From assembly GCA_012521855.1 (NCBI GenBank), contig JAAYLO010000061.1, positions 1 through 6,342 on the forward strand: 6,342 nucleotides of DNA, given 5' to 3'. Origin of the DNA: Halanaerobiaceae bacterium (GTDB lineage: Bacteria > Bacillota > Halanaerobiia > Halanaerobiales > DTU029). Positions 1-4,343 of the stretch are shown one piece after another. Below the pieces are notes generated by a model. That model was not told where the DNA came from. It worked only from the letters and a program-made list of their open reading frames with translations, and did no database searches. The position numbers and the translations under genes were made by a program. The number at the start of each line of letters is the position of its first letter. The stretch's first letter is position 1.

Positions 1-2
1 AA

Positions 3-155
3 TATGCATATTTTGCTGATGCAAATATTTATTTCTATGGCAGCAGTACATATTCATATTCTTCTCCCAAATCTGTAAAAATAGGGATTTTTTTGATAAA
101 AGATAATGGCAAGTGGTATGTTGTCGGGATATCTATATATGAATTATCCATGTAA
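3..155 (+). CDS. 3' end of an unidentified protein gene (5' end outside window)
   Basis: This frame is open from the left edge and ends at tandem stops TAA TAA (153-158), giving about 50 C-terminal residues. The tail alternates hydrophobic and polar residues in a beta-strand manner (VKIGIFLIKDNGKWYVVGIS). A strand-turn-strand ending in 'NGKWYVVGI' is common at the end of NTF2-like/cystatin-like alpha+beta domains, but this is only a resemblance and no family is assigned. The preceding stretch is rich in Tyr and Ser. An intrinsic terminator begins 30 bases after the stop, which supports this being the true end of a + strand gene. A minus-strand frame across the same bases would run through that terminator and has no ribosome binding site, so it is less likely. 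Function unknown. Confidence 0.55.
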   Translation, partial: YAYFADANIYFYGSSTYSYSSPKSVKIGIFLIKDNGKWYVVGISIYELSM

Positions 156-184
156 TAAATAAAAAAACCGGACTGAAAAAGGAT

Positions 185-211
185 GCCTCTCATTTTGAGA
201 GGCCTTTTTTT
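185..211 (+). terminator. intrinsic terminator of the upstream partial gene
   Basis: A perfect 7-bp stem GCCTCTC (185-191) / GAGAGGC (197-203) with the five-base loop ATTTT is followed by C and seven T (205-211). An A-rich run before the stem (176-180) could extend the helix by pairing with the T-tract. The hairpin lies 30 bases after the stop of the partial gene and about 55 bases before the hydrogenase promoter, so it separates two transcription units. Confidence 0.85.
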
Positions 212-260
212 ATTGCCTTTCATATTTCTGCTTTTAACACTCTTTATCTCAAATCAGGGA

Positions 261-274
261 ATTGTATTTACAAT
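261..274. promoter_or_regulatory. operator-like palindrome over the hydrogenase -35 box
   Basis: ATTGTA (261-266) and TACAAT (269-274) are perfect inverted six-base arms around TT. The second arm overlaps the -35 hexamer TTTACA (267-272), the position expected for a repressor site. It does not match the longer 18-nt Rex operator (TTGTTAA-N4-TTAACAA), so no regulator is named. A 14-bp AT-rich palindrome can occur by chance. Confidence 0.3.
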
Positions 275-294
275 AATGCAGAAATCAGTAGAAT
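267..294 (+). promoter_or_regulatory. putative sigma-A promoter of the hydrogenase gene
   Basis: TTTACA (267-272, five of six matches to TTGACA) is separated by 16 bases from TAGAAT (289-294, five of six matches to TATAAT). The start of transcription would be near 300, leaving a leader of about 60 bases before the TTG start. It is the best hexamer pair between the upstream terminator and the gene. Confidence 0.5.
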
Positions 295-344
295 ATTAAA
301 AAATAAACAGGTGAAAAATATAAAAAAATTACTCTTCCAGCTGT

Positions 345-351
345 AAAGGAG
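345..351 (+). promoter_or_regulatory. ribosome binding site that fixes the TTG start of the hydrogenase
   Basis: AAAGGAG ends eight bases before TTG at 360, an ideal spacing. No ATG or GTG in the hydrogenase frame lies within range of this site: the first in-frame ATG is codon 15, and the GTG at 353 is followed at once by a stop (GTG TTA TAA). Confidence 0.75.
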
Positions 352-359
352 TGTTATAA

Positions 360-1781
360 TTGGTTGACAGAGAAAGGTTTAAGTATTTTCACCAGAAAAG
401 AATGGAGATTTTTAGAGAATTGGTCAAATACGTCTGGGATAATAAATTAACAATTGATAATCTGGAAAAGATAGCTGATAGAATCGTAAAGAAATATTTT
501 TTTGAAAAGGATGAGATTCCTTTTGTTAAGGACCATATAAGAGTGGCCATGGGACTGGCCCCTGATCAAAGAGATTATTTCAGTGATGAAGTGGAAAAAC
601 TGAATACTCTGGAGAGGGTTGAAAGTCCTGTTCTGGAAAAAATCGATGGTGCCTGCAGGGATTGTGGTGAGAAGTTTGAGGATTATGATTGTTATGATTC
701 CTGTAAATATGAAGCACAGATGTATAAAAGGAGTACAGGTCCTATTATTATTGATGATAAGTGTTTAAGCTGTGGCCGCTGTACAGTTTCCTGTTCATAT
801 GGGGCCCTCGCAGACAAGATTGAGTTTATCCCATTGGTAGAAATATTAAAAAATGAGGAGATTAAAGTATTCGCTGCTGCTGCTCCTTCAATTGCCGGCC
901 AGTTTGGTGATAGTGTTTCAGTTCCACAGCTCCGGACGGCTTTCAGGTTAATGGGGTTTGAAGATATGGTAGAGGTAGCTTTATTTGCAGATATCCTCAC
1001 CATAAAAGAGGCTTATGAGTTTGACCACCTGGTAAAAAAAGAAGAGGATTTTTTCCTGACCAGCTGTTGTTGTCCGGTCTGGATAAATATGGTGGAAAGA
1101 GATTTTCCTGAACTTTTTGAACATATGTCCCCATCCGTTTCTCCCATGATTGCATCAGGGAGATTTCTCAAAAAACTTTATCCTGAGGCGAAAGTTGTTT
1201 TTATAAGTCCCTGTACAGCCAAGAAGGCAGAGGCAAAGGACCCCCGCCTGGAAGATGCCGTCGATTTTGTTATTACATATCAGGAGCTTAAAGAGGTATT
1301 TGAGGTACTGGAAATAAAGCCCTCCAGCCTGCAGGAAGATGACAAAGATCATGCTTCCTTTGCCGGGAGAGTATATGCCCGGACAGGTGGTGTCAGCCTG
1401 TCGGTAAAGACAGTTGTAAACAGGATTGCTCCAGACCGGCTGATAAATTTGAAGGCGGAAAAGGTTGCCGGGGTAAAGGCCTGTAAAGAGATACTGGAAA
1501 AATTAAAAAAGGGGGAAGCTCTTGAGGCCAACTTTATAGAAGGTATGGGTTGCGAAGGGGGCTGTATTGGCGGACCGAAGACTAATATCAACAGTGATAA
1601 AGCCAGGGAGCTTGTCAATGAATATGGAGAAGGGTCCCTGATTATGACACCAATGGATAATATGAATATAATCAGGATTTTGGGAGAATTGGGTTTGAGG
1701 GAATTTAGTGAGATATATGAAAACAGGGACATTGCCGGGCTGTTGGCCAGGGATACCGGAAGCGGATATATAGAAAAATAG
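360..1781 (+). CDS. monomeric [FeFe] hydrogenase, group B type
   Basis: Predicted cytoplasmic [FeFe] hydrogenase (473 aa) that interconverts protons and H2, probably with ferredoxin as electron partner. Order of parts: an N-terminal helical, charged region (about 1-95) with no cluster ligands; a two-cluster ferredoxin-like region with Cys 99, 102, 111, 115 and Cys 135, 138, 141, 145; then the H-cluster domain. The three H-cluster signatures are TSCCCPVW (234-241), SPCTAKKAE (283-291) and EGMGCEGGCIGGP (394-406). Cys 285, 398 and 402 plus a Cys of the CCC run should hold the H-cluster. The extra Cys in the first motif, Ser for Met in the second and GCIGGP in the third are the group B pattern seen in clostridial enzymes such as C. 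pasteurianum CpIII. There is no [2Fe-2S] domain, NADH-binding subunit or small-subunit tail, so it is not of the bifurcating type. Maturases HydE/F/G are not in the window. The TTG start is chosen from its ribosome binding site. Physiological direction cannot be read from sequence. Confidence 0.92.
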   Translation: MVDRERFKYFHQKRMEIFRELVKYVWDNKLTIDNLEKIADRIVKKYFFEKDEIPFVKDHIRVAMGLAPDQRDYFSDEVEKLNTLERVESPVLEKIDGACRDCGEKFEDYDCYDSCKYEAQMYKRSTGPIIIDDKCLSCGRCTVSCSYGALADKIEFIPLVEILKNEEIKVFAAAAPSIAGQFGDSVSVPQLRTAFRLMGFEDMVEVALFADILTIKEAYEFDHLVKKEEDFFLTSCCCPVWINMVERDFPELFEHMSPSVSPMIASGRFLKKLYPEAKVVFISPCTAKKAEAKDPRLEDAVDFVITYQELKEVFEVLEIKPSSLQEDDKDHASFAGRVYARTGGVSLSVKTVVNRIAPDRLINLKAEKVAGVKACKEILEKLKKGEALEANFIEGMGCEGGCIGGPKTNINSDKARELVNEYGEGSLIMTPMDNMNIIRILGELGLREFSEIYENRDIAGLLARDTGSGYIEK

Positions 1782-1858
1782 ATTTCGGGAAAAAGGGTCT
1801 TTATTCTGCTGCTTTATCATATAACTGATGGCTATAACCCTGAAACAGGGAAGCGTGA

Positions 1859-2124
1859 AGTTATCTTGGAGAAATAGCCCTGGGCCTCGCCAGTGCCCTG
1901 GGAGGGACGGCTCTGGCGGGTTTTTTGCTGCAGGCGGTCTGGCTGTTTCCTGCGGCCTGTCAATTGGTGGTTCAGCAGCGGGACATATTGCCATAAGGGA
2001 TAAGGTATATGGAGAATATATTTATAATATAAATAAAGGAGGAGGTAATGCTGTAGAGTGGTTTCAGCAATATCCAGCCTTCTTTGTAATAAATTTTTTA
2101 AATGATTTTCTATTTTATACTTGA
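1859..2124 (+). pseudogene. possible frameshifted remnant of a small Gly/Ala-rich membrane protein
   Basis: Two overlapping + frames carry parts of one hydrophobic Gly/Ala-rich pattern. The frame from 1859 reads GEIALGLASALGGTALAGF up to about 1924. The other frame, from 1925 to the TGA at 2122-2124, reads AAGGLAVSCGLSIGGSAAGH and continues through DKVYGEYIYN to AVEWFQQYPAFF. The switch falls in a run of six T (1921-1926), a likely slip site. Repeats of the xAxGG type followed by an aromatic tail with a WF/YP motif are seen in small glycine-zipper-like membrane proteins of Firmicutes; I recall the style but cannot name the family. The first part has no start codon after the TGA at 1856-1858, and no ribosome binding site is visible. 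The local GC content is clearly above its surroundings. A continuous frame from ATG 1828 (98 codons) also has no ribosome binding site and lacks the first hydrophobic block. A sequencing error rather than decay would look the same. Confidence 0.35.
1888..1926 (+). terminator. probable intrinsic terminator after the hydrogenase gene
   Basis: CGCCAGTGCC (1888-1897) pairs with GGCTCTGGCG (1909-1918): nine base pairs with one T.T mismatch and an 11-base loop. GG and then TTTTTT (1921-1926) follow. It is the only GC-rich hairpin with a U-tract between the hydrogenase stop (1781) and the next promoter (2121), so it is the best candidate end of that transcript, about 145 bases past the stop. The same bases also carry the Gly/Ala-rich coding remnant, so either reading might be fortuitous. 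Confidence 0.55.
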
Positions 2125-2149
2125 CAAGATAACTTTGTAGAGTTATACT
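2121..2149 (+). promoter_or_regulatory. near-consensus sigma-A promoter of the leader ORF/ABC exporter operon
   Basis: TTGACA (2121-2126) is a perfect -35 box. After exactly 17 bases comes TATACT (2144-2149), five of six matches to TATAAT. Transcription should start near 2155-2157. No equally good promoter lies between here and the first ABC gene at 2545, so the transcript would have a leader of about 390 bases. A strong constitutive promoter fits control by premature termination rather than by initiation. Confidence 0.85.
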
Positions 2150-2199
2150 TAAATATATTTTGAATAAAAACGTCAGGAGGACGCAAAATAAATACAGGT

Positions 2200-2208
2200 A
2201 AAGGAGGT
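2200..2208 (+). promoter_or_regulatory. strong ribosome binding site of the leader ORF
   Basis: AAAGGAGGT at 2200-2208 is almost fully complementary to the 16S rRNA 3' end and ends eight bases before ATG 2217. It is the main evidence that the short ORF is translated. Its 3' half (2205-2208) is also part of pairing segment A, so helix A:B would hide it. Confidence 0.8.
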
Positions 2209-2216
2209 CGTGTTTG

Positions 2217-2348
2217 ATGAATTTTTTGTATTTTAATTTTATAAATTCTATTTCTTTGCATCCGTTTACAAATAATTCGTTTATCAACAATTTAGAATTC
2301 AATAAGAGAACACGGCCTGTGATAATAAAAGTTAGTGAGATGATCTGA
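2217..2348 (+). CDS. 43-aa leader peptide of the ABC exporter attenuator
   Basis: ATG 2217 to TGA 2346-2348 encodes 43 residues starting MNFLYFNFINS and ending RPVIIKVSEMI. It is rich in Asn (8) and Phe (6), with a basic cluster KRTR at 30-33. There is no convincing transmembrane segment, signal peptide or known domain, and no homolog is recognised. It has a near-consensus promoter, an excellent ribosome binding site at 8-base spacing and a terminator 43 bases past its stop. Codons 31-35 (2307-2321) overlap pairing segment B, which can form either of two competing RNA helices. The placement matches bmrB, the translated leader ahead of bmrC-bmrD in B. subtilis. I infer that translation of the ORF, more than the peptide, is what matters; a functional small protein remains possible. 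Confidence 0.65.
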   Translation: MNFLYFNFINSISLHPFTNNSFINNLEFNKRTRPVIIKVSEMI

Positions 2349-2389
2349 TTTTTCTGATGATTTATTATAAATTATCATATATTGCATTG

Positions 2390-2424
2390 ACCACAGGTTG
2401 TGTTGACCTGTGGTTTTGCTTTTT
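2390..2424 (+). terminator. leader terminator 1 (helix C:D)
   Basis: CCACAGGT (2391-2398) pairs perfectly with ACCTGTGG (2406-2413). A U.G pair (2399/2405) and an A-U pair (2390/2414) can be added, leaving the loop GTGTT. TTTTGCTTTTT follows. It lies 43 bases after the leader ORF stop and 121 bases before the first ABC gene, in the right place to stop transcription before the exporter. Confidence 0.85.
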
Positions 2425-2480
2425 ATAGTCAACAATCCGTTAAGGGTTCCTGTCTTTAAAAGATTCCTTTATGTGAAAAA

Positions 2481-2514
2481 ACCGCAGGTATAGTTTTACC
2501 GGCGGTTTTTCTTT
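2481..2514 (+). terminator. leader terminator 2 (helix E:F)
   Basis: ACCGC-A-GGTA (2481-2490) pairs with TACC-G-GCGGT (2497-2506): nine base pairs around one A.G mismatch, with the loop TAGTTT. TTTTCTTT follows. An A-run before the stem (2476-2480) could extend it. It ends about 30 bases before the first ABC start codon. A second terminator inside one leader argues for tight repression of the basal state. Confidence 0.8.
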
Positions 2515-2533
2515 ATTACAGGATATAATTATG

Positions 2534-2543
2534 ATGGGGTGAT
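2534..2543 (+). promoter_or_regulatory. ribosome binding site that decides the start of the first ABC gene
   Basis: ATGGGGTGAT at 2534-2543 matches AGGAGGTGAT at eight of ten positions. The in-frame GTG at 2539 lies inside this site and cannot use it. ATG 2545 (five bases from the core) and GTG 2548 (eight bases) are both usable. ATG 2545 is taken here; the two differ by one residue. Confidence 0.55.
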
Positions 2544-2544
2544 T

Positions 2545-4341
2545 ATGGTGAAAAATATGAGTTTTATCTGGAGATATATGAGAGGAAGAAGGTTACTATA
2601 TATTACAGCAATTCTGAGTACTGCACTGGCAGCTCTGTTTTCTTTAGTAAATCCAATTGTTTTACAGATCAGTATTGATTCTATTATCGGGGATAAACCC
2701 CTTAATATTCCGGTATTTTTAGGGGGTATATTGGGGGGGATTACTGATAAAGAGAAGCTCTTACATAATCTCATGCTGGCTGGAGCAGTTATGGTCATCT
2801 TGACCGGACTGAGAGGTCTTTTCCTGTATTTCAGGGGGAAATTATCAGCTGCTGCATCAGAGGGAATAGCCAGGACTTTGCGGGATGAATTATATGATCA
2901 TCTTCAACACCTTTCTTATGAGTATCATGTTAATGCGAGGGTGGGTGATCTGATCCAGCGCTGTACATCAGATGTTGAACAGATAAGATTGTTTATGGCT
3001 GCACAATTGGTGGAAGTGGGCAGGGCTGTATTTATTTTTCTGGCAGCTGCTCTGGTGATGTTTAATTTACATGTCAAGCTGGCTTTAACAGCTATGGCTG
3101 TTATACCACTGGTAATTGCTTTCTCATATTTCTTTTATAAAGAGGTAAAAAAGACTTTCAGGGATGCTGATGAATCAGAAGCCAGAATGTCTGCTGTTTT
3201 ACAGGAGAATCTAACCGGTGTCCGTGTTGTCAGGGCTTTTGCCAGACAGAATTATGAAATAGAAAAATTTGAAGAAAAAAATGCAGATTTCCGGGAGAAC
3301 CAATACCGTGTACTGAAATACCTGGCTGTTTATTGGTCCAGTTCAGATTTTCTGTGTATGTTTCAGATAGTACTGGTAGTGATAATGGGGGTATACTGGG
3401 CTGTATCTGGAGAGATCTCCCTGGGAACTCTGGTGGTCTTTGTCAGTTATGAAAATATGATGATCTGGCCTGTCCGCCAACTGGGCCGTATACTGACTGA
3501 TCTGGGGAAAATGCAGGTGGCTATTGACCGTATTCAGGAGATCTTCAGTATAGAAACAGAATTTCCTGAAAAGGAAGGCCTCAAGCCGGAAATCAGGGGA
3601 AATATCAGCTTTAAAAATGTTAGCTTTGGCTATGAGGAGGATAAACCTGTCCTGAAGAATATCTTTTTTGAAGTAGAAAAAGGCCAGACTGTGGCTATTC
3701 TGGGTCCTACTGGTTCAGGAAAGAGTTCTTTAGTACATTTACTGGCCCGTTTATATGATTGTCAGAGTGGTTCAATAGAGATAGATGGAATAGATATTAA
3801 GGAGATAGACAAAAAATGGCTGAGGAAACATGTCGGACTGGTATTACAGGAGCCCTTCCTGTTTGCCCGTACTATTAAAGAAAATATCAGTTTTGCCAAT
3901 ATCCATGCAACAGAAAAAGAGATATTTGATGCAGCAAAACATGCTTCCATCCATGATGTTGTACTGAGATTTGATCAGGGCTATGATACAATGGTTGGCG
4001 AAAGGGGTGTCTCTCTATCCGGAGGACAGAAACAGAGGGTGGCTATTGCCAGAACCTTAATCAGGAATTGTCCTATACTCATCTTTGATGATTCATTGAG
4101 TGCTGTTGATACAGAAACAGATACAAGAATCAGGAAGGCTTTGAAAGAAAGAAGTAAGGATGTCACTACTTTTATAATTTCGCACAGGATAAATACCCTT
4201 TCAGAGGCTGATTTGATCCTGGTTCTGGAGGATGGAGAGATTATCCAGAAAGGAACTCATGAGCTGTTGATAGCTGAGCCCGGTATGTACAGACGGGTTT
4301 ATGAAATGCAGAGCAGTGATTTTCTGGAGAGGAGTGTTTAG
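2545..4341 (+). CDS. heterodimeric ABC exporter, subunit 1 (degenerate-site half, BmrC-like)
   Basis: Fused membrane plus ATPase half-transporter, 598 aa from ATG 2545. Residues about 15-315 hold six predicted membrane helices (near 15-37, 76-96, 158-175, 177-198, 266-288, 292-310) of the type I ABC exporter fold. The ATPase domain follows: A-loop Tyr 363, Walker A GPTGSGKSS (387-395), Q-loop Gln 435, signature LSGGQ (491-495), Walker B ILIFDD (511-516), D-loop SAVD (519-522), switch His 547. The residue after the Walker B Asp is Asp 516, where a catalytic Glu is expected. This Glu-to-Asp change is the mark of the degenerate half in BmrC, LmrC and TM287-type proteins. Its own signature is intact and would serve the partner's active site. 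The gene ends two bases before the partner gene, so they are co-translated. Members of this family export drugs or other amphipathic compounds; the substrate here is unknown. Control is probably through the upstream attenuator. Confidence 0.92.
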   Translation: MVKNMSFIWRYMRGRRLLYITAILSTALAALFSLVNPIVLQISIDSIIGDKPLNIPVFLGGILGGITDKEKLLHNLMLAGAVMVILTGLRGLFLYFRGKLSAAASEGIARTLRDELYDHLQHLSYEYHVNARVGDLIQRCTSDVEQIRLFMAAQLVEVGRAVFIFLAAALVMFNLHVKLALTAMAVIPLVIAFSYFFYKEVKKTFRDADESEARMSAVLQENLTGVRVVRAFARQNYEIEKFEEKNADFRENQYRVLKYLAVYWSSSDFLCMFQIVLVVIMGVYWAVSGEISLGTLVVFVSYENMMIWPVRQLGRILTDLGKMQVAIDRIQEIFSIETEFPEKEGLKPEIRGNISFKNVSFGYEEDKPVLKNIFFEVEKGQTVAILGPTGSGKSSLVHLLARLYDCQSGSIEIDGIDIKEIDKKWLRKHVGLVLQEPFLFARTIKENISFANIHATEKEIFDAAKHASIHDVVLRFDQGYDTMVGERGVSLSGGQKQRVAIARTLIRNCPILIFDDSLSAVDTETDTRIRKALKERSKDVTTFIISHRINTLSEADLILVLEDGEIIQKGTHELLIAEPGMYRRVYEMQSSDFLERSV

Positions 4342-4343
4342 TT

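Larger units (their letters stand above)
2205..2510 (+). promoter_or_regulatory. tandem transcription attenuator with alternating RNA helices
   Basis: Six segments can pair in mutually exclusive ways. A:B pairs 2205-2215 with 2308-2318 (11 bp, two G.U). B:C pairs 2309-2321 with 2392-2404 (13 bp, two G.U). C:D pairs 2391-2399 with 2405-2413 (terminator 1). D:E pairs 2406-2417 with 2478-2489 (12 bp, one G.U). E:F pairs 2481-2490 with 2497-2506 (terminator 2). OFF state: A:B, C:D and E:F. ON state: B:C and D:E, in which neither terminator can form. A spans the leader ribosome binding site up to the start codon, so a ribosome held at or just after the start would cover A, free B and favour ON. 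Without translation A:B would favour OFF. Ribosome passage over codons 31-35 would also disrupt B. This is the logic of translation-dependent attenuation, as described for bmrB-bmrCD. The pairings were checked by hand; folding energies were not computed. Confidence 0.7.

Noticed and set aside
261..274. Rex operator upstream of the hydrogenase
   Set aside because: Rex sites are about 18 bases with TTGTTAA half-sites around a 4-base centre; this palindrome is 14 bases with a 2-base centre.
311..346. 11-codon GTG ORF upstream of the hydrogenase (MKNIKKLLFQL)
   Set aside because: There is no Shine-Dalgarno sequence before the GTG, and no alternative hairpins or terminator lie nearby.
1782..1877. 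In-frame open stretch of 31 codons after the hydrogenase TAG, suggesting stop read-through
   Set aside because: There is no Sec/Pyl structure or read-through context, and the hydrogenase already ends with a family-like C-terminus. A run of this length is ordinary by chance.
1349..1994. Minus-strand open frames opposite the 3' end of the hydrogenase
   Set aside because: The + strand codes for clear hydrogenase motifs over these bases; the opposite frames are shadows without family features or ribosome binding sites.
2035..2056. AAAGGAGG followed by ATG CTG TAG, a strong ribosome binding site on a two-codon ORF
   Set aside because: The purine run is explained by Lys-Gly-Gly-Gly codons of the membrane-protein remnant, and no promoter lies close upstream.
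1832..2302. Minus-strand open frame of 156 codons across the remnant and the leader promoter
   Set aside because: It runs antisense through the near-consensus promoter, the leader ORF start and the T6 hairpin. It has no clear ribosome binding site, and its product is low-complexity (Lys/Leu/Tyr-rich, then Gln/Arg-rich).
2403..2429. Internal promoter TTGACC-N15-TATAGT that could drive the ABC genes without the attenuator
   Set aside because: The 15-base spacer is short, and the -35 lies in terminator 1 where its sequence is explained by pairing. A transcript from it would still meet terminator 2. It remains a weak possibility.
2155..2538. Metabolite riboswitch or T-box in the ABC leader
   Set aside because: I see no T-box (TGGNACCGCG-like) motif, no SAM, purine or other known aptamer core, and most of the leader is taken up by a well-signalled ORF.
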